Below are positions 35,801 through 46,000 of a DNA stretch of 64,000 bases, piece after piece (the stretch's first letter is position 1; each line of letters opens with the position of its first letter). The DNA comes from Holophagae bacterium (lineage in GTDB: Bacteria; Acidobacteriota; Holophagae; Acanthopleuribacterales; Acanthopleuribacteraceae). The DNA is taken from contig JAUIFE010000006.1 in assembly GCA_030429565.1 (NCBI GenBank), forward strand, positions 124,001-188,000. Reading direction: 5' to 3'. Under the pieces are notes generated by a model that saw only the letters and a list, made by a program, of their open reading frames with translations, was not told the origin of the DNA and did no database searches. The translations under genes were made by a program, and so were the position numbers.

Positions 35801-38800
35801 CGCGCCCGAAGTGCGCCGTTCCGCGCCGCATTCCCCAGTAAAACCAGTGGAGGCCAAAGCCGTCATGACCCAAAGCAACACCTCAAATAAACCCACGCCG
35901 AAACCAGCCGCGAAACCGCGCGGCGCGATGAATGCCTGGCTGGCGGCGTATAGCGAAGTCCAACAACAGACAGCCAAGGCCCATGAGGTGTATCAGCAGA
36001 CCACGGCCCAGGCCCACCTTACCTATTTAAAGACGGCCGAGCAGGCATTGCAGCAGTTGGCCCAACTGGCCGGCGGTGCCGTCGTCGACACGCGCCAATC
36101 CGGGTTGGTTCTCGACACCGCGCCCGTTGTTGCGCCGACACCCGTGGCCGGTCCGGCCCCGGTTGCCGCCAAGCCGGCGCCCGCCCCTGCCCCCGTCGCT
36201 CAGCCGGTACCGGTGAAAGCCGCCCCCGCCCCTGCCGCTCAAGTTGCCGCGAAGCCGGCCGCACCGCAGCCGGTTGCACCTAAAGCACCGCCGGTCCAAG
36301 CCGCGCCGGCACCTACCGTCCCCGCCGCCAAGGGCGCTTCGGCCGCTGCTTTACTGTTAAAGGTCGTCGCCGACAAAACCGGTTACCCCGAGGAAATGCT
36401 GCAAATGAGCATGGACTTGGAAGCGGACCTGGGCGTTGACTCGATCAAACGCGTTGAAATTCTGTCGGCCATGCGCGAAGCCGAACCCAACTTGCCAGAG
36501 GTCGATCCTGCTGAAATGGCCTCGTTGCAAACGCTGCAACAAATTGCCGAATACCTCGGTGACCAAATGCCGCAAGCAAGTGCAACCGTTGCTGCTAGCG
36601 CATCGGCACCGGCTGCGACCGATTTGCTCGATCCGCTGCTCACGGTGATTGCCGACAAAACCGGTTACCCACGCGAAATGTTGGCCGGCTCCATGGATTT
36701 GGAAGCGGACTTGGGTGTTGATTCGATTAAACGCGTCGAAATTCTGTCGGCCGTGCGTGAAGCCGAACCCAACTTGCCCGAAGTCAACCCGGCCGAAATG
36801 GCCGAACTCAAAACGATTGACGACATTGCCGCGTATCTGGGGCGTCTTTTCAAGCCAACGGCTGCTCCGGCCGCTCCGGCTGCTGCACCGGCCGCGGCAC
36901 CTGTGACCTCGATTGGTACTTTGCTGCGCACCGTGGTTGCCGACAAAACGGGTTACCCCGTGGAAATGCTCGAGTTGAGTATGGACCTGGAAGCGGACTT
37001 GGGTGTTGACTCGATCAAGCGCGTCGAAATTTTGTCGGCTGTGCGCGAAGCCGAACCCAACCTGCCCGAAATTGATCCGGCCGAGATGGCCGAGTTACGC
37101 ACCTTGCAAGACATTGTGACTTACTTGGAGAAACAGTTTGGCGGCGCCTTGCCCACGGCGGCACCGGTCGCTGCGCCCGCCGCTACGACCCAGGATCTGA
37201 GTGGGTTGTTGCTGAACGTAATTGCTGAAAAAACCGGTTACCCGGTCGACATGTTGAACATGGCGATGGATTTGGAAGCGGATTTGGGTGTTGACTCAAT
37301 CAAACGCGTCGAAATCCTGTCGGCGATGCGCGAAGCTGAGCCGAACCTGCCCGAAATCGATCCGGCCGAAATGGCGGAACTGCGCACCTTGGCCCAAATC
37401 CGCGATTACATGGCGGCCCAAGGCGGCGCTCCGGCCGCGGCATCGGCGGCTTCGGCGTCGGTTGACTCAGCAGACTTGTTGTTGCGCGTGATTGCCGAAA
37501 AAACGGGTTACCCGGTCGATATGTTGAACATGGAGATGGATCTGGAAGCGGACTTGGGTGTCGACTCGATCAAACGCGTCGAGATTCTGTCTACCATGCG
37601 TGACGAAAACCCCAATATGCCCGAAGTTGATCCGGCCGAAATGGCGGAACTGCGGACGTTGGCCCAGATTTGCCAGTACATGGACGGTCAGGCATCACCG
37701 GGTGTGGCTGCACCTGTTAACGTTCCCGCCCCCGCCGAAGTGAGCTCGAGCCAGGCGCCGACCGTGAAAGCCGAAGTGAAACGCTATGCGCTGGCAGCCG
37801 TGCCCACCCCCGCCGGTGGTTTGGCTATGGCCGGTTTTAGCCGTCGCCGCAACATCGTCGTCACACGCGACGGACGCGGCATTGCCGAAGCGCTGGTCGC
37901 CCAGCTCAATGACTACGGTCTCAACGCAAGTGTGGTTGACACCGTTCCCGCCGACGCCGACGGCTTGATTCTACTCGACGGCTTGAGTGACTTTGCCGAT
38001 GTGGACGCCGCGATTGCCGTTAACGAACGCGTGTTCCAGCGCGTCAAAGATGCGAGCGCCAACCTCGACGCCGGCGCGTTGCTGATTACTGTACAAGATA
38101 CCGGTGGCGACTTCGGGTTGAGTGGCACGGCCGGTGAACGCGCCTGGTCGGCCGGTTTGACCGGTTTGGTGAAAACCGCCGCGATTGAGTGGCCCGAGAT
38201 TGAAGTGAAAGCGCTCGACCTCGCCTGTGGCGACCGCGACGCGGTTCAACTGGCGGCCGCAATTATCGATGAATTGGTGAACGGTGGTCCCGAGATTGAA
38301 GTTGGTCTGTGTGCCGACGGCCAACGTTTAACCTTGGTTAGTCGCGAAGAAGCGGCACAACCGAGCCAACTGACCCTTAACGAAAAATCCGTGATTGTGG
38401 CCACCGGCGGTGCGCGCGGTGTCACGGCGGCGACCTTGATTGCGCTTGCCGAGGCGAGCCAAGCCCACTTTGTGTTGCTGGGCCGCACACCGTTGGAAGA
38501 CGAACCCGAGGCGGCTGCCGGCATTCGCGACGAGGCTGAACTCAAAAAAGCCCTGCTGCGCGATGCCAAGCAACGCGGCGAAGCACTGACGCCCGCGCTG
38601 TTGAACCGCCGCGTGCAACGCATTCTCGCCAACCGCGAAATTCTCAAAACCCAGAGTGAAATCCGCATTGCCGGCGGCGGCGTTGAATATCTCGCCGTCG
38701 ATGTGCTTGATCGTGACGCCTTGACAACCGCCCTCGACGGTGTGCGCGCCGCGCGCGGCCCAATCACCGGTATCGTCCATGCGGCCGGCGTCTTGGCCGA

Positions 38801-40013
38801 CAAACTGATTAAAGACAAAACCGCCGAGCAGTTCCAGCGTGTGTTCCGCACCAAGGTTGAAGGCCTCAAGTGTTTGCTGGATGCCACCGCGCAGGACCCG
38901 CTGGAAATGATGGTGATGTTCTCCTCCGTCGCCGGTCGCTGCGGTAACCAGGGCCAGTGCGATTACGCCATGGCCAACGAAGTGCTCAACAAGGTCGCCG
39001 ACAGCGAAGCCGCTCGTCGCGGCATTTTGGTGAAGTCCTTTAACTGGGGCCCCTGGGAAAGCGGCATGGTCAACGACGCCTTGAAAGCGCGTTTCGAAGC
39101 CGCCGGTATCCCCATCATCGGCCTGCAACAAGGCGCGCAAATGATGGTCGACGAACTGCACCATGCACAGCCACACCAAGTCGAAATCACCGTCGGCGGT
39201 GCGCCCAAGGTGGCCGCGTCGCTGGGCGGTGGTCAAGAACGCGAGGCGCGTTTGGAAGTTGCCGTTGACGCGCAGTCTTACCCGTTCCTCAACGATCACA
39301 GCATTCGCGGCGTGCCCGTCGCCCCGGTCGTCATGGTGGTTGAATGGTTTACCCGCGCCGCCAAGGCCTTCCGTCCCCACCTGCAACTGGTCGCGATCCG
39401 CGACGTGCAAGTGGTGCGCGGCATGCAACTCGATCGCTATACCAACGGCGGCAACCGCTACCGCGTCCACTGTCGTCCGCTGGCCGACGGCAAAACGCTG
39501 GAACTGGCGTTGCACGGCGAAAACGATGCGCTCCACTACCGCGCCGTCGCGGAGCTTGATGTCAACCTGTCGCTGCCTGGCAAGATTCCTGGAACAAAGA
39601 AGTTAGAGCAGTGGACTGCGCCCATCTACGACGGCGAAGTGTTGTTCCACGGCCCCGAGTTCCAAGTGATTCGCGCGCTCAGCGGCGTTTCTGAGGAAGG
39701 CATTGAAGGCGAGTTGGAAAGCACCCACTCCCGTGGCTGGAAGGGCGGATGGCAAACCGACGTCGCCGCTTTTGACGGCGGCTTGCAGCTTGCCCTCTTG
39801 TGGGGCAAACACAAGCTGGGTGCCGCGACCTTGCCCACCTCGGTCGGCTCGCTCAAAACCTACGGGCCTTCCCTCAAAGAAGGACCAATGAAAGCCAGTT
39901 TGGAATGCCGCGCGGTCGGTAGCACCAAAACCATCAGCAACATCGTTTTCCACGACGGTGAAAACGTATTGGCCGAAATGCTGGATGTTGAGACCCATTT
40001 GGTCCCCAGTTAA
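32817..40013 (+). CDS. pfaA: PUFA synthase PfaA/Pfa2-type multienzyme (KS-AT-ACPx5-KR-DH)
   Basis: A 2398-residue multienzyme, ATG behind AAGGAG. Ketosynthase about 1-440 with C207 in DAACASSL, H342 in EAHGTGT, H383 in IGHTKAAAG. Acyltransferase about 565-890, GQGSQY and S671 in GHSFGE. An Ala/Pro linker precedes five tandem ACP domains, each with DLGVDSIKRVEIL; attachment serines are S1209, S1303, S1399, S1494 and S1584. The ketoreductase spans about 1650-2100 (TGGARGVTAA, Tyr in DYAMANE). A C-terminal dehydratase-like hot-dog domain (about 2145-2390) has HSIRGVPVAPVV and FHGPEFQ. It makes polyketide-type fatty acids with the flanking genes. ACP number generally tracks yield in this family. 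Confidence 0.95.
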   Translation: MTAQFPPIAVVGVSALFPGSLDKSGFWHDILAGKDLISDVPPNHWLIEDYYDPDPSVPDKTYAKRGAFLDKVVFDPLTWGIPPSLMPQTDTAQMLALIVARQVLDDASKNQFDKLDKNRISVILGATGGQTLMGEMVSRLQRPVWVKALRESGLPESEVVAICDAIAANYADWKEGTFPGLLGNVIAGRIANRLDLGGTNCVTDAACASSLSAISMAVNELRTGQSDVVITGGVDTMNDIFMFMCFSKTPALSKSGDCRPFSDQADGTMLGEGIGMVALKRLEDAERDGDRIYAVMRGIGSSSDGRSKSVYAPVSEGQAKALARAYESAGYGPETVELVEAHGTGTKAGDAAEFGGLKLVFDTEKNAQQQWCALGSVKAQIGHTKAAAGAAGLFKVVMALHHKVLPPTPKIDRPNPNLGLEDSAFYLNTEARPWVRGKDHPRRAGVSSFGFGGSNFHLTCEEYKGPGERAPRLRDVPNELVVFAADDVAALRKQIGEYRGLAEEKGALAHLAYTSQHQTLQGRYRAAVPAQNESELVAKLDKLAAHLAKSDAALHAPDGLHFDNVETAPQTAFLFPGQGSQYRHMGGDVAMAFESALSAWDDAADLTLDETLTIHRAVFPIPVFDDADRKKQDAVLMRTDVTQPALAVSSLALLRLMDALGIKADAAAGHSFGEVAALHAAGVFDTETYLAVAVERGRLMAEAAKKPGAMLAVSCSREQLEGVLAEAGLDVVIANHNAPEQVVLAGDTAAVDAAKTFLKEKGLRCKQLSVGTAFHSPIVADSAEPFKQFLAEKAMAKPAFPVFSNSYAAVYPEGNAAIAQTLGEQIAMPVRFVEQIEAMYAAGTRVFLEVGPGSVLTGLVGRILGDRPHLALPLDRKGRHGLVSLNAALARLFTAGVTMDLSVLWRDQAAPLNPADKVIAKAGVEITGSNVGKPYPPVGGAAALPKPNAEVKAASAPANSPKSARQPLKSGTAAAAPTASTRAASTTAANAVPARAPEVRRSAPHSPVKPVEAKAVMTQSNTSNKPTPKPAAKPRGAMNAWLAAYSEVQQQTAKAHEVYQQTTAQAHLTYLKTAEQALQQLAQLAGGAVVDTRQSGLVLDTAPVVAPTPVAGPAPVAAKPAPAPAPVAQPVPVKAAPAPAAQVAAKPAAPQPVAPKAPPVQAAPAPTVPAAKGASAAALLLKVVADKTGYPEEMLQMSMDLEADLGVDSIKRVEILSAMREAEPNLPEVDPAEMASLQTLQQIAEYLGDQMPQASATVAASASAPAATDLLDPLLTVIADKTGYPREMLAGSMDLEADLGVDSIKRVEILSAVREAEPNLPEVNPAEMAELKTIDDIAAYLGRLFKPTAAPAAPAAAPAAAPVTSIGTLLRTVVADKTGYPVEMLELSMDLEADLGVDSIKRVEILSAVREAEPNLPEIDPAEMAELRTLQDIVTYLEKQFGGALPTAAPVAAPAATTQDLSGLLLNVIAEKTGYPVDMLNMAMDLEADLGVDSIKRVEILSAMREAEPNLPEIDPAEMAELRTLAQIRDYMAAQGGAPAAASAASASVDSADLLLRVIAEKTGYPVDMLNMEMDLEADLGVDSIKRVEILSTMRDENPNMPEVDPAEMAELRTLAQICQYMDGQASPGVAAPVNVPAPAEVSSSQAPTVKAEVKRYALAAVPTPAGGLAMAGFSRRRNIVVTRDGRGIAEALVAQLNDYGLNASVVDTVPADADGLILLDGLSDFADVDAAIAVNERVFQRVKDASANLDAGALLITVQDTGGDFGLSGTAGERAWSAGLTGLVKTAAIEWPEIEVKALDLACGDRDAVQLAAAIIDELVNGGPEIEVGLCADGQRLTLVSREEAAQPSQLTLNEKSVIVATGGARGVTAATLIALAEASQAHFVLLGRTPLEDEPEAAAGIRDEAELKKALLRDAKQRGEALTPALLNRRVQRILANREILKTQSEIRIAGGGVEYLAVDVLDRDALTTALDGVRAARGPITGIVHAAGVLADKLIKDKTAEQFQRVFRTKVEGLKCLLDATAQDPLEMMVMFSSVAGRCGNQGQCDYAMANEVLNKVADSEAARRGILVKSFNWGPWESGMVNDALKARFEAAGIPIIGLQQGAQMMVDELHHAQPHQVEITVGGAPKVAASLGGGQEREARLEVAVDAQSYPFLNDHSIRGVPVAPVVMVVEWFTRAAKAFRPHLQLVAIRDVQVVRGMQLDRYTNGGNRYRVHCRPLADGKTLELALHGENDALHYRAVAELDVNLSLPGKIPGTKKLEQWTAPIYDGEVLFHGPEFQVIRALSGVSEEGIEGELESTHSRGWKGGWQTDVAAFDGGLQLALLWGKHKLGAATLPTSVGSLKTYGPSLKEGPMKASLECRAVGSTKTISNIVFHDGENVLAEMLDVETHLVPS
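36340..37690 (+). repeat. tandem DNA repeat encoding five ACP domains
   Basis: Five units with a period of about 270-290 bases carry near-identical cores around the attachment serine. Spacing between serines is 94, 96, 95 and 90 residues, separated by Ala/Pro linkers. Near-identity of the cores suggests recent duplication or gene conversion. Confidence 0.9.
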
Positions 40014-40020
40014 GCAGAGC

Positions 40021-40046
40021 AAGGGCCGGCGACGGCCCTTTCTTTG
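40021..40046 (+). terminator. terminator-like hairpin between the two PUFA multienzyme genes
   Basis: AAGGGCCG-GCGA-CGGCCCTT followed by TCTTT: an 8-bp GC-rich stem with a GNRA-type tetraloop, only 7 bases after the upstream stop and 40 before the next ATG. It could terminate part of the transcripts or protect the upstream message. Confidence 0.6.
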
Positions 40047-40079
40047 TCTGTTTCGATCACGCTGAACCAAGGAACATCC

Positions 40080-43000
40080 ATGTCTTTTTCGCCGATTGCC
40101 GTCATTGGCTCGTCCTGCGTCTTGCCAGGCGCCCTTTCTCCGCAGCAACTCTGGGATCAGGTTGTCCAAAGCCGCGATTTGTTGCAAGCCGCGCCCGCCG
40201 ACCGTTGGCGTGTCGGCTTTAACCGGCTCGGTTGCGCGCCCGACGGCGACAGCGCCGATCGCACTTGGTCTGATCGCGGCGGTTACGTGTCCGGTTTCCA
40301 GGGCGTTTTCGACCCCAACCGCTTCCAGATTAGCGCCGATGAAATCCTCCAATACGATCCGCTGGTGCAATGGTTGTTGTTCTGCGGTGCTGAAGCGCTC
40401 GGTGAGCGACGCCGCGCCGGGCAACGGGCTGGAGCCGTCTTCGGCAACCTCGGCTTTCCCACCGAGTCGATGGTCGACCACGCGGTTGCCCATTGGTTGG
40501 ATCAACAAGGCGCCGACTGGCAGGATCCGGCCTTGCGGCAGCACTTGGGCGTGAAAAACATCCATCCCGCCAACCGGTTTATGTCCGGCTTGCCAGGCGA
40601 AATACTCGCGCGCGGGCTTGGCCTCGATTTGGGGGCTTTTGCCCTGGACGCCGCCTGTGCTTCATCGCTTTACGCCATGAAATACGCGTGCGACATGCTC
40701 AACGACGGTCACGCCGACATCATGCTCGCCGGTGGTGTGAACCGCGCCGACGATCTCTTCATCCACATGGGTTTTTGTGCTTTGGGTGCGCTTAGCAAAA
40801 GCGGGCAAAGTCGACCCTTCCACGCCGGCGCCGACGGCTTACTTCCCGCCGAAGGCTGTGCCCTGGTGGCGCTCAAACGTTTGGAAGACGCCGTTCGTGA
40901 CGGCGACCCTATCGCGGGCGTGATTCGCGGGATCGGGCTCTCCAACGACGGCCGCAGCCGTGGCTTGTTGGTGCCGGCCGCCGCTGGTCAAGCACAGGCG
41001 ATTGCGTCTGCTTGGGAACAGGCCGAGCTCGCTTTGGACAGCGTTGACCTGTTCGAATGCCACGCCACCGGCACCACGGTTGGTGATGCGACCGAGCTCG
41101 ACAGCATGACCCGCGTTTTCGGCGATGCCTTACGCGGCCGGGAAGCGGTGCCGATTGGTTCGTTGAAATCGAACCTCGGCCACTTGATTACCGTTGCCGG
41201 TGCCGCTGCATTAATCAAAGTGCTGGGCGCTTTTGGCCATCAAACGCTACCGCCGACCTTACACGCCGGCGCCGCACCGAACCCGGCTTTGCGCGACGCG
41301 CCGTTTCGTTTGCAAACCGAAGCTGCGCCATGGTGCGGTGAACGGCCGATGCGTGCCGGCGTCAGTGCCTTTGGCTTCGGCGGCAACAACGCCCACTTAA
41401 TTGTCGATCAATACGAACCCGGCCATGCGCCACGCGTCTTTTTACCGGCCGCGCCGGAAGGCGAGTTGGTTGTGGTCGCCGCCGGTGTGCGCGTCGGTGA
41501 TTTACAGGACACCGCCGCCTTTGCCGATTGCCTCTTTGGTGGAGAATCGGCCTTAAAGGCTGACGAACAAGGTCGTTTGAGTGCGCGAGCCTCAGACATT
41601 GAACTTTCCCTGCGCGGTCTCAAATTTCCCCCGCGCGATTTGGAACAGACCCTCGGTCAGCAGAACATGTTGCTGCAAACCGCCCGTCAGACGTTGGCGC
41701 CTCTCGATTTACCGCGCAACAGTTCGCTGTTTGTCGGCATGGGCGCTGACAACCAAATTGCCCGTTACGGTTTGCGCTGGAGCCTCGAGGAATGGGCGGC
41801 GTTGATGAACCGCGACCAGGCTTGGTTGGATGAGGCGCGGGCGACCGTTTTGCCGACGCTGACCGCCGCCGGCGTTTTGGGTACCATGCCCAACATTCCC
41901 GCCAACCGTTTAAACAGCCAATTCGATTTCACCGGGCCCAGTTTTACCGTGGCAAGTGAAGCCTTGTCGGGACTGAGTGCTCTGCGCCTCGCCGCACGCG
42001 CTTTGCGCGCCGGTGAAACCGACGCAGCCGTCGTGGCCGCCGTCGATATGGCGTGCGAATCGGTTCAGCAGCAGGCCGCCGCCGCGCTCGGTCGCGATCA
42101 TGTACCCGCCGACGCCGCCGTCGTGTTGGTGCTTAAACGCAAAGCCGATGCCCTGGCCGCCGGCGATGTGGTGCTGGCGCAGCTCGGTGACCAATCCCGG
42201 CCCCAAGCCGCCGCCCTCGATTTTAGCCCTGCGCCCGACGCCTTTGATGTGCGCCGCGTTGTGGGCGACGCCCACGCGGCTTCGGGTTTGGTGCATGCCG
42301 CCACCGCCGTTTTAGCGACCGCATTCGGATTGCAACCCCAGGTTGGTGCGCCGGCGCGTCGTTGGGACGGGGTCCGTCTCGCACGCGTTGCCGAACACGG
42401 CCTGCATGGCGCCTATGCCGAAACACACTTCTACAACGACGGCCCGCCGTTGCCGCCGGACCAGCTTCCGCAAACGGCCTCGTTAAATGCCCCGACTCTT
42501 AAACTCGCGGCCCACCCGCCTCAAATTGTTTTGCCGCGCCCGGAGAAGATTGTCATGACCCAGTCCCAGACCCCGCAAATGATGGCCGCCGCGCCTTGGC
42601 TGCCACCGGTGACCGAACTCGATCAGCCTGCGCCTCGCGTCGCTCCAGTTGCGCCCGCCCCGCCGGCGCCTACCCGCGCTGCCGGCGTCGCGACTTCGGT
42701 GGCCGTTGCCCCAGTCGTGCACGAATCGGTGCCGCCGACAGTACCAACACTCGCTTCGACCGTTGCCGGCGACGATGCCGTTGGTGATGCGCTTCGTGCC
42801 TGGCACCAAACTTTGTCCAGCGCCCACCAACACTACTTGCAACAACAGCAACAGGTTCACCACCAGTTTTTGGCGATGCGTGGCCAAGCGCTGCAAACGC
42901 TTGCTGATTTGGGCGCGGGCCTGACGCCGATGGACACTGTCGCCGACATGACACCGGTCGCGCCTGTTGCGGCACCCGCCCCCGTGGCCGACGAGGTTGC

Positions 43001-46000
43001 CACACCGTCGGTAGCCACCCCGGTTGCTGTGCCGACCCGTGTGGCTACGCCGATTGTGCCACCGCAACCCGCCGCGAAACCGGTGCCCGCACCGCGCGCC
43101 ACGCCTCCGGCCGCTGCCAAGGCCGCCGCACCTGTTGCCAAAACTCCGGCCGCACCCGCCAAGGTGAAAAGCGATAAGCAAGCGGCGCCGACCCCGCAAG
43201 GTTGGCAACCGGCCGATCCTAATCCGCGTCATGACAAACACCAGCCTGACAAATTGCCAGGTCTGAAATGTAGCCGCGCCGATCTCGAGGTGCTGGCCTC
43301 CGGCAAGATTTCACAAATCTTCGGTCCGGAATTCGAAGGCCAAGATCAGTATCACCGCCAGGTGCGCATGCCCGAGCCGCCGTTGCTCCTCGCCGATCGC
43401 GTCACCGGCATTGACGCCGCCGCCAAGTCGATGGGTAAAGGCACGATTTGGACGGAAACCGACGTACGCGAAGACAGTTGGTACTTGCACATGGGCCGTA
43501 TGCCCGCCGGTGTTTTCATTGAATCGGGCCAAGCCGACTTGTTGCTCATCTCCTGGCTCGGCATTGATTTCCACAATCAAAGTGATCGCATTTACCGTTT
43601 GCTCGGCTGTGATCTGACCTATCACGGACCGCTGCCCGCCGTTGGTGAAACGCTGCGCTACGACATCCACGTTTACGGCCACGCCAAACACGGGGAAACG
43701 CGTTTGATGTTTTTCAAATACGATTGCCACGACAGTGAAGGGAACTTGCGCATGAGCGTGCGCAACGGCCAAGCCGGTTTCTTCTCTGATGAAGAGTTGG
43801 CCAACTCGGCCGGTATTTTGTGGACACCGGAAGAAGGCGATCACACCGCCACGCCGCGCATGGACGCACCGCGTGTCGCCGAGATTGCGCCCCAGTTCGA
43901 TCAGCACCGTTTGCGTGCATGGGCCGACCACGGTGACCTTTACGCCTGTATGGGGCCCGGATTCGAACTGGCGCAAACCCACAACCGCACGCCCAACATT
44001 CAGGGCGGCCACATGTTGTTCTTCGACCAAATCGACGTGCTCGACCGCAAGGGCGGGCCTTGGCAACGCGGCTACCTGCGCGCCACCCAAAAGATTTCAC
44101 CCGAACAATGGTTCTTTGAAGGTCACTTCAAAAACGATCCCTGTATGCCGGGTACCTTGATGTTCGAAGGTTGTTTGCAGGCGATGGCGTTTTACCTCGC
44201 GGCACTGGGTTACACGCTCGACAAAGACGGCTGGCGTTTTGAGCCGGTTCAGGGTGAAACCATTGAAATGCGTTGTCGCGGTCAGGTGACACCCACCAGT
44301 CAAGAGTTGACCTACGAGCTGTTTATCGAAGAAGTCGTCGAAGGTCCTTACCCGATGATTTACGCCGACCTGTTGTGTACCGCCGACGGTCTCAAAGCCT
44401 TCCACGCGCGTCGTTGTGGCTTGCGGCTTGTGCCCGATTGGCCGTTGACCACCCAGCCCGCCGCGCTGACGGAAGACCACAGCGGTCGGCCGTTCGCCAC
44501 TGTCGACGGCTTTAAACTGGATTACGCCAGCTTGTTAGCCTGTGCTTGGGGCAAGCCCTCCGACGCCTTTGGCCCGATGTATCAGCGTTTTGACCAAGGC
44601 AAGGTGCCGCGTTTGCCCGGCCCACCGTACCACTTCATGTCGCGGATTGCCCATGTTGAAGGCAAGATGGGCGGCATGGAAGTCGGCTCCGCCGTCACCG
44701 TTGAATACGACATTCCCGATTCGGTGTGGTACTTCGACCAAAACGCATGGCCGACCATGCCGTTCGCCGTCCTGCTCGAGGCCGCCTTACAGCCTTGCGG
44801 TTGGTTGGCGTCTTACATTGGCAGCGCGTTGACGACCGAGCAGGACTTGTATTTCCGCAACCTCGACGGCGACGGCAAGTTGCACAATGAGTTGCTGCCG
44901 GGTGGCGATCCACTGGTGACCCACACGCGTTTGACCAACATTTCCAAAGCCGGCGGCATGATTATCGTCAACTTTGATGTGCGCTGTACCCAAGCCGAAC
45001 GCGAGATTTACACCCTTAAAACCGTGTTTGGGTTTTTCCCGGCCGAAGCTTTGGCCAACCAAGTCGGCTTACCTGCGACCAAAACGCGCGCCGAAGCCGT
45101 TGTTGAACCCAGCGATTATCTGGTCGACTTCAAAGGCGGCGAGACGCCCTACCAACAGGGTTCTCCCTGTTTGCCGGCGCCCATGCTGCTGATGCTCGAC
45201 CGCGTCACCGGGTTTTGGCCCGAAGGCGGTAAAAAGGGACTGGGCAAACTGCGTGCTGAAAAAGACGTCGATCCGGCCGAATGGTTCTTTAAGGCGCACT
45301 TCTTCCAGGATCCAGTGCAGCCAGGTTCACTTGGTTTGGAAGCGCTGATCCAACTGCTGCAGTTCTACATGCTGGAAACCGGCAAACACGATGGTGATCG
45401 TGCGTTGCGCTTCGAACCGCTTGCCTTGGGTCACGACATGATTTGGCATTACCGTGGTCAGGTGATTCCCAAAAACAAAATGATTACCACCGAGGTAGAA
45501 ATCATCGAGGAAGGCGTCGACGCCGACGGCTATCCCTATGCTATTGCCGAGGGTTACCTGTGGTGTGACGGTCGTTGCATCTACAGTACCGAAAAAATGG
45601 GCATGCGTTTGGTTCCGGACGAAGGCCGCCCCAGCAGGATCTCCTACGAACGCGATGAGTCTTTTGTGATTGATCCCGATCAAGATACTTGGCTGTTCGA
45701 CCACCGTCCCACTTGGACCTTGCCGGCTGTGCCGATGATGTCCATGGCCGATTATTTGGCGCAAGCGGTTGAAGCGCGCAAGCAGCAGCCGGTGATTGCG
45801 CTGGAAGACCTACAGGTTTTCCGGTGGCTGACCTTGGCCGGTCCAACCCAGGTCAAGATTGAGTTGGTTGAAGGCGAAGACGCTTGGGTTGAGGCCACGT
45901 TATCCGTGTGGCGTGAAGCGCCCAAGGCCGAGCTCTCGCGTTTTGAGAAAGTGGCGAGTGCCCGCCTGTTAACCGGGTCCTACAGTGCCGCGCCCACTTA

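Noticed and set aside
36340..37690. Regular DNA repeat of about 280 bases, considered as a repeat array or CRISPR-like element
   Set aside because: It encodes five in-frame ACP domains; unit and spacer lengths are wrong for CRISPR.
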